A stretch of 64,000 nt of DNA from assembly GCF_014873495.1 (NCBI RefSeq), contig NZ_JADBGF010000001.1, positions 8,122,001-8,186,000 of the forward strand. The letters run 5' to 3'. Below the pieces are notes generated by a model that saw only the letters and a list, made by a program, of their open reading frames with translations, was not told the DNA's origin and did not search any database. Every line of letters begins with the position of its first letter. Within the stretch, counting starts at the first letter, position 1. Source of the stretch: Streptomyces stelliscabiei. Lineage in GTDB: Bacteria; Actinomycetota; Actinomycetes; Streptomycetales; Streptomycetaceae. Shown here in pieces: positions 51,771 to 60,222 of the stretch. The position numbers and the translations under genes were made by a program.

Positions 51771-53216
51771 ATGACCCAACAGTCGCTGAAGCCGAGGACG
51801 GCCGCCGAAGGCGCCGTCGACCCGGCCGGCCGGTCCCGTCTCGACCGGTACTTCCACATCACCCACCGAGGCTCCACCGTCCCCCGAGAGATCCGCGGCG
51901 GCGTCACCACCTTCATGGCGATGGCGTACATCCTCCTGCTCAACCCGCTCATCCTGTCCGGCCCGGACGCCACGGGCGCCACCCTCGGCCAGAAGGCCCT
52001 GATCACGGCGACCGCGCTCGCGGCGGCCGTCACCACACTCCTCATGGGCTTCGTCGGCCGGGTGCCGCTCGCCCTCGCCGCCGGCCTCTCCGTCTCCGGT
52101 GTCATCGCCTCGCAGGTCGTCCCCCGGATGACCTGGCCGCAGGCGATGGGCATGTGCGTGATCTACGGCGTGATCATCATGCTCCTGGTCGTCACCGGCC
52201 TCCGGGAGCTGATCATGAACGCCATCCCGCTCGCGCTGAAGCACGCCATCACCATGGGTATCGGCCTCTTCGTCGCCCTGATCGGCTTCTACAAGGCCGG
52301 CTTCGTGCACCAGGGCAGGGCGACCCCGGTCAGCCTCGGCCCGACCGGCGAACTCGCCGGCTGGCCGGTCCTCCTCTTCGCGGTCACCCTCCTCGCGATC
52401 TTCATGCTCCAGGCCCGCGGCGTCCCCGGGGCGATCCTGCTCGGCATCGTCGGCGGCACGGTCCTCGCCGTCGCCCTCAACGCCCTCGACGTCGTCGACC
52501 CGAAGCAATGGGCCAGTGGCGCACCGGAGTTGCACGGTGCCGCGGTCTCGATGCCGGACTTCTCGCTCCTCGGGCACGTCGAGTTCGGCGGCTGGGGCGA
52601 CGTCGGCGCGATGACGGTCGGCATGATCGTCTTCACGCTCGTGCTCGCCGGGTTCTTCGACGCCATGGCCACCATCATCGGCGTGGGGACCGAGGCGGGG
52701 CTGGCCGACGACAAGGGCCGGATGCCGGGGCTGTCCAAGGCACTGTTCGTCGACGGCGCCGGCGGCGCGATCGGCGGCGTGGTCGGCGGCTCGGGCCAGA
52801 CCGTGTTCGTCGAGTCGGCGACCGGCGTCGGCGAGGGCGCCCGCACGGGGCTCTCCTCCGTCGTCACCGGCCTGTTCTTCGCGGCCTGCCTGTTCTTCAC
52901 CCCGCTCACGGCGATCGTGCCCGGCGAGGTCGCGGCCGCCGCGCTCGTCGTCATCGGCGCCATGATGATGATGAACGCCCGGCACGTCGACTGGTCCGAC
53001 CGCGCCACCGCGATCCCGGTCTTCCTGACCGTCGTGATCATGCCGTTCACGTACTCCATCACCGCGGGCGTCGCCGCCGGAGTCGTCTCCTACGTCGCCA
53101 TCAAGCTGGCCCAGGGCCGGGCGCGGGAGATCGGCGCGTTCATGTGGGGCCTGACCGCGGTCTTCCTCGTCTTCTTCGCCCTCGACCCGATCGAGAGCTG
53201 GCTGGGCGTGCACTAG
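51771..53216 (+). CDS. NCS2-family purine permease (AzgA-like)
   Basis: 481-residue integral membrane transporter with about 12-14 hydrophobic segments. 'REIRGGVTTFMAMAYILLLN', 'LSVSGVIASQVVP', 'HAITMGIGLFVALIGFYKAG', 'FFDAMATIIGVGTEAGL' and 'GGSGQTVFVESATGVGEGAR' are typical of the AzgA branch of NCS2, which takes up adenine, guanine or hypoxanthine by proton symport. Its place between xanthine dehydrogenase and XdhC genes supports a purine substrate. The ATG at 51771 has a GGGAG site upstream; a GTG at 51756 is an alternative. Confidence 0.93.
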   Translation: MTQQSLKPRTAAEGAVDPAGRSRLDRYFHITHRGSTVPREIRGGVTTFMAMAYILLLNPLILSGPDATGATLGQKALITATALAAAVTTLLMGFVGRVPLALAAGLSVSGVIASQVVPRMTWPQAMGMCVIYGVIIMLLVVTGLRELIMNAIPLALKHAITMGIGLFVALIGFYKAGFVHQGRATPVSLGPTGELAGWPVLLFAVTLLAIFMLQARGVPGAILLGIVGGTVLAVALNALDVVDPKQWASGAPELHGAAVSMPDFSLLGHVEFGGWGDVGAMTVGMIVFTLVLAGFFDAMATIIGVGTEAGLADDKGRMPGLSKALFVDGAGGAIGGVVGGSGQTVFVESATGVGEGARTGLSSVVTGLFFAACLFFTPLTAIVPGEVAAAALVVIGAMMMMNARHVDWSDRATAIPVFLTVVIMPFTYSITAGVAAGVVSYVAIKLAQGRAREIGAFMWGLTAVFLVFFALDPIESWLGVH

Positions 53217-53268
53217 ACGCCCGGCGCCGAGTACCGTCCGCACACCCGTCGCTTCAAGGAGACCGAAC

Positions 53269-54423
53269 ATGCTGGACATCGCCGAAGAACTGCACCGGTG
53301 GGTCGAGCACGGGCGCGACTTCGCCGTGGCCACCGTGGTGGCCGTCGGCGGCAGCGCCCCCCGGCAGCCGGGAGCCGCCCTCGCGGTGGACGCCGAGGGC
53401 ACCGCGATCGGCTCGGTCTCCGGCGGTTGCGTGGAGGGCGCCGTCTACGAGCTGTGCCGACAGGCGCTGGCGGACGGCGAACCGGTGCTCGAACGCTTCG
53501 GCTACAGCGACGAGGACGCCTTCGCGGTCGGTCTGACCTGCGGCGGCGTCATCGACATCCTCGTCACACCGGTGCGGGCCTGCGACCCGGTCCGCCCGGT
53601 CGTCGCCGCCGCGCTCTCCGCCGCCACGAGCGGGGAGGCGGCGGCGCTGGCCCGGATCGTCTCCGGCCCGGCGGACCTGCGGGGCCGCGCCCTGCTGGTC
53701 CGCCCGGACGGCGCGTACGACGGCGGCTACGGCGCCCATCCCGAACTGGACCGCACCGTCGCCGCCGAGGCCCGCGCCTTCCTCGACGCCGGCCGCACGG
53801 GCACCCTGGAGATCGGAGAGCAGGGCTCACGGTGCGGAGCACCGCTCACGGTCCTCGTCGAGTCGTCCGTCCCACCGCCCCGGATGATCGTCTTCGGCGC
53901 GATCGACTTCGCGTCGGCGCTGGTCCGTGTCGGCAAGTTCCTCGGCCATCACGTCACCGTCTGCGATGCCCGTCCCGTCTTCGCGACCCGTGACCGCTTC
54001 CCGCAGGCGGACGAGATCGTCGTCGACTGGCCCCACCGATACCTGGAGCGTACGGCCGTGGACGCCCGTACGGTCCTGTGCGTCCTCACCCACGACGCCA
54101 AGTTCGACGTCCCGCTCCTCCAGCTCGCCCTACGGCTCCCCGTCGCCTACGTCGGCGCGATGGGCTCCCGCCGCACCCACCTCGACCGCAACGAACGCCT
54201 CCGGCAAGTGGGCGTGACAGAGCTGGAGTTGGCCCGGCTCAGGTCCCCGATCGGCCTCGACCTCGGGGCCCGCACCCCGGAGGAGACGGCCCTGTCCATC
54301 GCCGCCGAGATCGTCGCCGCCCGGCGCGGCGGCAGCGGCGTCGCCCTGACCGGCGCGCACACCCCGATCCACCACGACGGTTCACCCGAGGTCACGCGGC
54401 TGCCGAGCCTGCGGGTCTCCTGA
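53269..54423 (+). CDS. XdhC/CoxI-family molybdenum-cofactor insertion protein
   Basis: 384-residue maturation factor that sulfurates or inserts the molybdenum cofactor into xanthine dehydrogenase. The N-terminal XdhC/CoxI domain reads 'VVAVGGSAPRQPGAAL' and 'GSVSGGCVEGAVYELC'. The C-terminal Rossmann domain has 'MIVFGAIDFASALVRVGKFL', 'VTVCDARPVFA' and 'AYVGAMGSRRTHLDRNERL'. It follows the permease by 52 bp, probably in the same transcript. It acts in the cytoplasm on the dehydrogenase encoded just upstream. Confidence 0.93.
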   Translation: MLDIAEELHRWVEHGRDFAVATVVAVGGSAPRQPGAALAVDAEGTAIGSVSGGCVEGAVYELCRQALADGEPVLERFGYSDEDAFAVGLTCGGVIDILVTPVRACDPVRPVVAAALSAATSGEAAALARIVSGPADLRGRALLVRPDGAYDGGYGAHPELDRTVAAEARAFLDAGRTGTLEIGEQGSRCGAPLTVLVESSVPPPRMIVFGAIDFASALVRVGKFLGHHVTVCDARPVFATRDRFPQADEIVVDWPHRYLERTAVDARTVLCVLTHDAKFDVPLLQLALRLPVAYVGAMGSRRTHLDRNERLRQVGVTELELARLRSPIGLDLGARTPEETALSIAAEIVAARRGGSGVALTGAHTPIHHDGSPEVTRLPSLRVS

Positions 54424-54535
54424 CCCCCAATCCCCAATCCTCAATCCCCAACCCCCGGACTCGCGCCGCGACTTGACCCCCAGCGCGACAGGGCGGACCG
54501 TTGCGATACGACAACAGCACTACGGGGGCGGACAG

Positions 54536-55522
54536 TTGGGTACGGCGAGCGGCGAGGAGCGCCCGGCCGAGGGCGCGGACCAGCGCCCGGACGGCACGCC
54601 GCGCGCGGACGCGGGCGACGGCAGCGCAGGCGCGAGCGGGAACGGCGGCGGCCCGCCCCCGGGCGAGAGCACCGCCGACCGCGACGCGGCCTCCGCCACC
54701 GATGACGGCGCGGCCGAGGGCTCCGGCGCAGACTCGGGCGAAGACTCCGGAGCGCACTCGGGAGACGAACCCGGAGACGACCCCGGCACCGGATCCGAAG
54801 ACGGCGAGCCCGGCAGCGACTCGGGAGACGACCCAGGCGCCGACTCGGGAGACGACGACCCCGGCGCCGGATCGGGCGAAGCCCCTGGCGCAGACCCGGC
54901 CGGCCCCGCCGACGGCGCCGCCCCTGAACCCGACGCCACCCCCGACGAACGGCGGCTGTCCACCCTCTCGACGACCCTGCTCGGCCTCTTCCTCCTCGCC
55001 GACGTCGTCTTCGTCTGCGGAGCCCTCGTGACGCTCTGGCCCGCCGTACTGGCGACGGTCGAGCCCGGGGCCGAGCCGACGGTCACCGCGCGCTGGTCGC
55101 CCTTCGGCCTAGGGGACTGGTCCCTGACCGCCGACGCCGCGATGCTGCTCGCCGTGGTCGTGTGCAGCGCGCTCGGCAGCTTCGTCCACGCGGCCACGTC
55201 CTTCGCGACCTACGTCGGCAACCGGCGGCTCTACGCGAGCTGGCTGTGGTGGTACCTCCTGCGGGCCGGCATCGGTGTGGCCCTCGCCCTGCTCGTGTAT
55301 CTCCTGCTGCGCGGCGGCCTGTTCGCGGGCAGTTCCGGCACCGGCGCCACCAACCCGTACGGCTTCTCCGGCATCGCCGGGCTCTGCGGACTGTTCTCCA
55401 AGCAGGCCACCGACAAGCTCCGCGAGATCTGCGACACCCTCCTCACCACCACGGGCGACGGCGACCGCGACCGCCGCGACGGCCTGGCCGCCGGCCGGAA
55501 CGGCGACCCGGGCGCGTCCTGA
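54536..55522 (+). CDS. membrane protein with long acidic low-complexity N-terminus
   Basis: 328-residue protein of unknown function. About 140 N-terminal residues are Gly/Asp/Ser/Glu/Pro-rich degenerate repeats ('DSGDDPGADSGDDDPGAGSG') and should be disordered and strongly acidic. Three hydrophobic spans follow ('STTLLGLFLLADVVFVCGAL', 'AAMLLAVVVCSALGSFVHAA', 'LLRAGIGVALALLVYLLLRG'), then 'GFSGIAGLCGLFSKQATDKL', a motif shared by small streptomycete membrane proteins. The TTG at 54536 follows a GGGGGCGG site; another TTG at 54473 is possible. The preceding gap holds a CCCCAATC/CCTCAATC micro-repeat (54424-54465). Confidence 0.72.
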   Translation: MGTASGEERPAEGADQRPDGTPRADAGDGSAGASGNGGGPPPGESTADRDAASATDDGAAEGSGADSGEDSGAHSGDEPGDDPGTGSEDGEPGSDSGDDPGADSGDDDPGAGSGEAPGADPAGPADGAAPEPDATPDERRLSTLSTTLLGLFLLADVVFVCGALVTLWPAVLATVEPGAEPTVTARWSPFGLGDWSLTADAAMLLAVVVCSALGSFVHAATSFATYVGNRRLYASWLWWYLLRAGIGVALALLVYLLLRGGLFAGSSGTGATNPYGFSGIAGLCGLFSKQATDKLREICDTLLTTTGDGDRDRRDGLAAGRNGDPGAS

Positions 55523-55556
55523 CCGGCCCCGGCCCGGTCTCAGCCCTCCCGGCGGT

Positions 55557-56210
55557 TCACCCCGGCCTGCGCGCCAGCACGTACGCCTGGGGCGTGGCCG
55601 CCGTGGTGCCCGGCCCGTCCGCCTCCCGCACGAGCCGGGCGGACTCCACGAACCCGGCGTCCGTCAGCAGCTGCGCGACCAGGTCGGGCGGGAACCGGTG
55701 CACGTCGAGGTCGAGGGGGTGACCGTACGCGTGCGAGAGGTGCACGGACTCGTCCCCCACCTTGTACGCCAGCGCGAGGAGGCCGCCGGGCGCGAGAACG
55801 CGATGGAACTCCCGGAACAGGGGCGGGAGTTCGTCCAACGGGGTGTGGACCGTCGAGTACCAGGCGAGGGCGCCCGCCAGCGAGCCGTCCTCGAAGTCGA
55901 GCGCGGTCATCGTGCCCACGTCGAACCGCAGCCGTGGATGGGCCCAGCGGGCCACGGTGATCATCTCCGGCGAGAGGTCGATCCCGCAGATGTCGAGCCC
56001 CAGCGAGGCCAGATGCCCGGTGACCCGGCCGGGTCCGCATCCCAGGTCCGCCACGCGGCCGCCCCCGGCGCCCAGCACCCGCTCGGCGAACACGCCCAGC
56101 ATCGCCCGCTCGAACGGGCTGTTCGCCAACTCGTCCCTCAGTAACCTCTCGTAGTCGGCGGCGACCGTGTCGTAGGACGCCCGGGTGGCGTGCGGGTGGT
56201 GTGTGGTCAT
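55557..56210 (-). CDS. class I SAM-dependent methyltransferase
   Basis: 217-residue cytoplasmic methyltransferase. Motif I is 'RVADLGCGPGRVTGHLASLG', motif II 'ICGIDLSPEMITVAR', followed by 'FEDGSLAGALAWYSTVH' and 'REFHRVLAPGGLLALAYKVG'. It belongs to the ubiquinone/menaquinone-type Methyltransf_11/25 group; the substrate is unknown. Downstream on the same strand of the SRPBCC gene with a 109-bp gap. The ATG at 56210 is the first start with family similarity. Confidence 0.92.
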   Translation of the reverse strand: MTTHHPHATRASYDTVAADYERLLRDELANSPFERAMLGVFAERVLGAGGGRVADLGCGPGRVTGHLASLGLDICGIDLSPEMITVARWAHPRLRFDVGTMTALDFEDGSLAGALAWYSTVHTPLDELPPLFREFHRVLAPGGLLALAYKVGDESVHLSHAYGHPLDLDVHRFPPDLVAQLLTDAGFVESARLVREADGPGTTAATPQAYVLARRPG

Positions 56211-56319
56211 GCTCCGGGACAGTAACCGGGGGGTCTGACAAGGACATCGGGACCGAGAGAGGCCCTGACAACGGTCGGCGATCGCCTTGTCGGAGGCGTC
56301 GGTCAGCCCGGCCGTCGGC

Positions 56320-56775
56320 TCAGCCCGGCCGCCGGCCGTGGGACGCGAGCAGTCCGTCCACCGCCCGCCCGAACATCCACCGTGCCACCAGCCCCAGCGG
56401 GCGGTCGAAGAGGCCCGGCAGCCCGCGCACCCGCAGGTCCTCCCGCCACACCACACGGCACGCGCCGGCGCCGTGCGGACGGACCTCGATCTCGGCCCAC
56501 CCGGTGACGAACGAACCGTGCTTGACCAGCCGGCACCTCCCGCCGGCCGCCCCCTCCGGCGGCTCCCAGAGCGTGACCTCCATCGGGTCGTCGAAGGCGA
56601 GCGGGCCGACACCGCTGCGGGCCACGAACACCGTGCCCTCACCGGTCGGGGGAGGCGTGCGGACGGCGACGCGGGTCAGCGGGACGACGTCGGCGTGCCG
56701 GGGCCAGTCGGTGAGACGTTGCCAGGCGCGGTCCGCGGGGAGCCGTGGGAGGCGTTCCAGGACGAAGAGAACCAC
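56320..56775 (-). CDS. SRPBCC-fold (polyketide cyclase/dehydrase-like) protein
   Basis: 151-residue single-domain protein. 'LFVLERLPRLPADRAWQRLT', 'DWPRHADVVPLTRV', 'GAGACRVVWREDLRVRGLPG' and 'FGRAVDGLLASH' fit the START/SRPBCC helix-grip fold, which encloses a hydrophobic ligand. GTG 56775 is a tentative start, as no clear ribosome site is visible. It is divergent from the P450 gene; together with the methyltransferase these may modify a lipid or secondary metabolite (inference). Confidence 0.8.
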   Translation of the reverse strand: MVLFVLERLPRLPADRAWQRLTDWPRHADVVPLTRVAVRTPPPTGEGTVFVARSGVGPLAFDDPMEVTLWEPPEGAAGGRCRLVKHGSFVTGWAEIEVRPHGAGACRVVWREDLRVRGLPGLFDRPLGLVARWMFGRAVDGLLASHGRRPG

Positions 56776-56916
56776 GGGGCGATCGTAGGCGCACGGGAGT
56801 GAACCCACCCCTCCCGACCCGCGGGCCCGTCCCGGCGCGGAGCCCCTACCGCGCCGCCCCGCCGTACGGCACCATGAGCGCGACCGCACGCCCGCCCCTG
56901 GCCGGAAGGTGCTCCC

Positions 56917-58167
56917 GTGGACGCTGAACTGCACGACAGGTTCGACGAGTTGCAACGGGATCCGTATCCGCACTACGCGCGGGCCAGGGCGGCGGAGGGG
57001 CTGACGTACGTCCCCGAGCTGGACTCCTGGCTGGTCGCGCGGGACGCCGACGTACGGGAGGTGCTGCGGCGCCCGGAGGACTTCTCGTCGGCGAACGCGC
57101 TGCGTCCGGACGTCATGCCCGCGCCCGCCGCACTGGCCGTGCTCGGCGGCGGCTTCGGCGGCCGCCCCGTCGTCGTCACCGCCGACGGGACCCTGCACCA
57201 GGAGCTGCGGGCACCCATCGTGCGGGGCCTGTCGCCCGCGAGGGTCGCGGCAATCCTCCCGTACGCCGCCGAACGGGCCGAAGCCCTGATCGACGGCTTC
57301 GTCAAGGACGCCGAGGGGAGCAGGGGCGCCGAGAGCGGGCGGGTCGAGCTGATGTCCGCCTACGCGGGCCGCCTCCCCGGGGAGGTCATCGGCCGCCTCG
57401 TCGGGTTCGACCCGGACGACGTACCGGCGCTGGTCCACGGCGGTCACCGGGCCGAGCAGCTGCTGTTCCGGCCCATGACGGAGGCCGAACAGATCGCGGC
57501 GGCCGAGGACGTGGTCGCCACGGCCCACCGTCTCGACGCGTTCGTGCGGGCCCGACACGCCGACCCCCGCGAGGACCTGGGCACCGAACTCATCAGGTCC
57601 GTCGTCGGGCCCGGCGACGGTGAGCTGACGCTCGACCACCGTCATCAGGTCGTCGCCCATCTGCAGAACCTGCTCATCGCCGGGCATCTGACCACGACCG
57701 CCCTCATCGGGACGACCCTCCTGCACCTGCTGCGCGACCGTCGGCAGTGGGAGCTGCTCTGCGCCGAGCCGGAACGCATCCCGGCCGCCATCGAGGAAGC
57801 CGCCCGCTACGACACCGCGTTGCAGGGTTTCCGCCGGGTCACCACTCGGCCGGTCACCCTCGCCGACACCGAACTCCCCGCCGGGGCACCGGTGTTCCTC
57901 GCCTTCGGCAGTGCCAACCGGGACGGCTCGCGTCACCCGCGCCCCGACGACTTCGACATCACCCGGCCCGCCGGCAGCCGCCACCTCTCCTTCGGCTTCG
58001 GCACCCACACCTGCCCCGGCTCACAGCTCGCCCGCGAACAACTCCGCCTCACCCTGGAGCTGTTGACCAGCCGCCTGCCGAGCCTCCGCCTCGCGGGCGG
58101 CCCCCACATCACCATGCGCCCGACCTTGATCCACCGCTCCCCGGAGCGCCTCGAACTCGTCTGGTGA
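56917..58167 (+). CDS. cytochrome P450 with altered I-helix motif
   Basis: 416-residue soluble monooxygenase. The heme-thiolate loop is 'SFGFGTHTCPGSQLAREQL' (Cys ~366), the ExxR pair is in 'IEEAARYDTAL', and the PERF-like region in 'RHPRPDDFDI'. The I helix reads 'LLIAGHLTTTALIG', where most bacterial P450s have AGHETT: the acidic residue that helps protonate bound oxygen is Leu, although the following Thr residues remain. The GTG start has GGAAGG seven bases upstream. Redox partners are not encoded nearby. Substrate unknown; the divergent SRPBCC and methyltransferase genes suggest a small tailoring group. Confidence 0.93.
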   Translation: MDAELHDRFDELQRDPYPHYARARAAEGLTYVPELDSWLVARDADVREVLRRPEDFSSANALRPDVMPAPAALAVLGGGFGGRPVVVTADGTLHQELRAPIVRGLSPARVAAILPYAAERAEALIDGFVKDAEGSRGAESGRVELMSAYAGRLPGEVIGRLVGFDPDDVPALVHGGHRAEQLLFRPMTEAEQIAAAEDVVATAHRLDAFVRARHADPREDLGTELIRSVVGPGDGELTLDHRHQVVAHLQNLLIAGHLTTTALIGTTLLHLLRDRRQWELLCAEPERIPAAIEEAARYDTALQGFRRVTTRPVTLADTELPAGAPVFLAFGSANRDGSRHPRPDDFDITRPAGSRHLSFGFGTHTCPGSQLAREQLRLTLELLTSRLPSLRLAGGPHITMRPTLIHRSPERLELVW

Positions 58168-58231
58168 CCGCACGGCCCGATCGCCGGACGGCGCGCGGGA
58201 GGCCCGCCCGGTCACGGCCCGCCGCTTCCTC

Positions 58232-58660
<429 letters not shown>

Positions 58661-58701
58661 TGGGGTGACGCCCGGGATGTCCTCAGGAGGGGGAGCGCAC
58701 G

Positions 58702-59121
58702 GTGAACATACGGCGGCGCAAGAAGCTGTCCCGGCGGCTGGTGTGGGCCGCCATGATCGGTGACACCGCCGGGGTCGACGCGCTGCTGCGTGCCGGAGCG
58801 CCCGCCGAGACGGCCGACGCCGAGGGGACGACGCCCCTGTACGCGGCGTCCGTCCACGGCGCCGCCGACACCGTCCGCCTGCTCCTGGCCGCCGGGGCCC
58901 TGCCCGACACCGAGAGCGGACGCGGCACGGAGGGCACACCGCTGTGCGGCGCCGCGTGCTGGGGGCACACCGACACGGTGCGCGCGCTCCTCGCCCACGG
59001 CGCCGACCCCGGCCTCCGCGAGGACCACGGCACCGGCCGCACCCCGCTCGACTGGGCGACCGCCGGCCCCCACCCCGAGACGGCGGCCCTGCTGCTGGCC
59101 GCGGGGGCGCGTTCTTCCTAG
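58702..59121 (+). CDS. ankyrin-repeat protein
   Basis: 139-residue cytoplasmic protein made of about four ankyrin repeats, e.g. 'AMIGDTAGVDALLRAGAPAE', 'GTTPLYAASVHGAADTVRLL', 'GTPLCGAACWGHTDTVRALL' and 'GRTPLDWATAGPHPETAALL'. A protein-protein interaction adaptor; partner unknown. The GTG start at 58702 follows a strong AGGAGGGGGAG ribosome site. It may share a transcript with the small membrane protein 41 bp upstream. Confidence 0.88.
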   Translation: MNIRRRKKLSRRLVWAAMIGDTAGVDALLRAGAPAETADAEGTTPLYAASVHGAADTVRLLLAAGALPDTESGRGTEGTPLCGAACWGHTDTVRALLAHGADPGLREDHGTGRTPLDWATAGPHPETAALLLAAGARSS

Positions 59122-59155
59122 TGCGCCGTCGCTGTACGGGACGGGTACGGGACGG

Positions 59156-59530
59156 TCAGAACGCGTACGGTCCGAAGCGGCCCCAGGCCACCACGGCCGC
59201 CAGGATCAGCAGCACCAGGCTCGGGACGCTCTCCTTGATCTCCTTGCGCCGGACATGGAAGCCGACCGCGCCGAGCATGGTGAGTGCGAGGCCGGTGGCC
59301 GCCAGCGGGACGAGGACGGGGGCCATGTCCAGCGCCGCCGGGAGGATCAGGCCGAGGGCGCCCAGGGCCTCCACGGCGCCGATGCCCTTGACCGCGCCCG
59401 GGGAGAACTCCTCGGCCCAGTTCATACCGGAGGCGATCAGCTTCTCCCTGGTCTGGGTGGTCTTCATCAGGCCGGCGGCGAGGAAGGCGGCCGCGAGCAC
59501 GCTCGCGATGATCCAGAGGGTGACGTTCAC
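59156..59530 (-). CDS. DoxX-family membrane protein
   Basis: 124-residue integral membrane protein with four predicted spans, 'LWIIASVLAAAFLAAGLMKT', 'GIGAVEALGALGLILPAA', 'LVPLAATGLALTMLGAVGF' and 'SLVLLILAAVVAWG', typical of DoxX-like proteins often linked to oxidative or thiol stress. GTG 59530 is chosen because it begins the usual 'MNVTLWI' start and leaves the upstream operator (59564-59575) outside the gene; an in-frame TTG at 59575 is less likely. Divergent from the MarR gene that probably represses it. Confidence 0.88.
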   Translation of the reverse strand: MNVTLWIIASVLAAAFLAAGLMKTTQTREKLIASGMNWAEEFSPGAVKGIGAVEALGALGLILPAALDMAPVLVPLAATGLALTMLGAVGFHVRRKEIKESVPSLVLLILAAVVAWGRFGPYAF

Positions 59531-59563
59531 GGTGGGCACGTCCGGTTCATGAGGTCTTGTGAA

Positions 59564-59575
59564 TTGAAAGTTCAA
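59564..59575. promoter_or_regulatory. MarR operator candidate 1 (TTGA-N4-TCAA)
   Basis: TTGAAAGTTCAA, a 4-bp-arm inverted repeat with the same layout as the two sites at 59608 and 59624. Lies 34 bp upstream of the DoxX start codon, where a repressor could block its promoter. Confidence 0.65.
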
Positions 59576-59605
59576 GGGATGCGGGGCTCAACGTAGGGGC
59601 GCGTG

Positions 59606-59635
59606 ACTTGAAGCGTCAAGTCATTGAAGCGTCAA
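59606..59635. promoter_or_regulatory. tandem MarR operator candidates 2 and 3
   Basis: TTGAAGCGTCAA occurs twice (59608-59619 and 59624-59635), 16 bp apart in the same orientation. The first extends to the perfect 6-bp-arm palindrome ACTTGA-AGCG-TCAAGT (59606-59621). They lie 47-76 bp upstream of the MarR start, a position fitting autoregulation. Confidence 0.7.
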
Positions 59636-59681
59636 GTCATGCCGTGGGGGGTCACGTGGAGCGGCACGTAGAGTGGGCGTC

Positions 59682-60182
59682 ATGGAGGCCAGGGAGACAC
59701 CGCACCAGTCGCGTGGGCTGACCGAGGAGGAGAGCGAGACCTGGCACGCGCTGGCGGGCCTGATGGTCCGACTGCCGAGTGCTCTGGACACGCGTCTCCA
59801 GCAGGACTCGGGGATCAGCCACGTGGAGTACCTGGTGATGTCGATGCTCTCCCAGAGCGAGGAACGCACCCTGCGGATGAGCGACCTGGCCAGGCACGTC
59901 GGTTCGTCGCTGTCCCGGCTGTCCCATCTCGTGAAGCGGCTGGAGAGGAGCGGATGGGTGCGCCGGGAGCCGGACCCCTCCGACGGGCGTTACACGCTGG
60001 CCGTGCTCACCGAGGCCGGTCACGCCAAGGTCGTCGACAGCACGCCGGGGCACGCCGACGCCCTGCGGCACCTGGTGTTCGACGCGCTCACCAGGACCCA
60101 GCAGCGGCAGCTGCGGGACATCGGGCGGCGCGTCTGGCGCAGCGTCGCGCCGGACGACCACTGCGTGCCACCGCCGGGCTGA
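59682..60182 (+). CDS. MarR-family transcriptional regulator
   Basis: 166-residue winged helix-turn-helix regulator. 'ISHVEYLVMSMLSQSEERTL', 'RMSDLARHVGSSLSRLSHLV', 'KRLERSGWVRREPDPSDGRY' and 'LAVLTEAGHAKV' define the MarR DNA-binding domain and beta-wing. ATG 59682 is preferred to the GTG nine bases upstream. The divergent DoxX gene and three TTGA-N4-TCAA sites in the shared gap suggest self- and DoxX repression, relieved by an oxidant or phenolic ligand (inference). Confidence 0.92.
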   Translation: MEARETPHQSRGLTEEESETWHALAGLMVRLPSALDTRLQQDSGISHVEYLVMSMLSQSEERTLRMSDLARHVGSSLSRLSHLVKRLERSGWVRREPDPSDGRYTLAVLTEAGHAKVVDSTPGHADALRHLVFDALTRTQQRQLRDIGRRVWRSVAPDDHCVPPPG

Positions 60183-60222
60183 CGGCGCGGTCCCGGCGAA
60201 CGGGAGACCGGCGACCGGCGCC

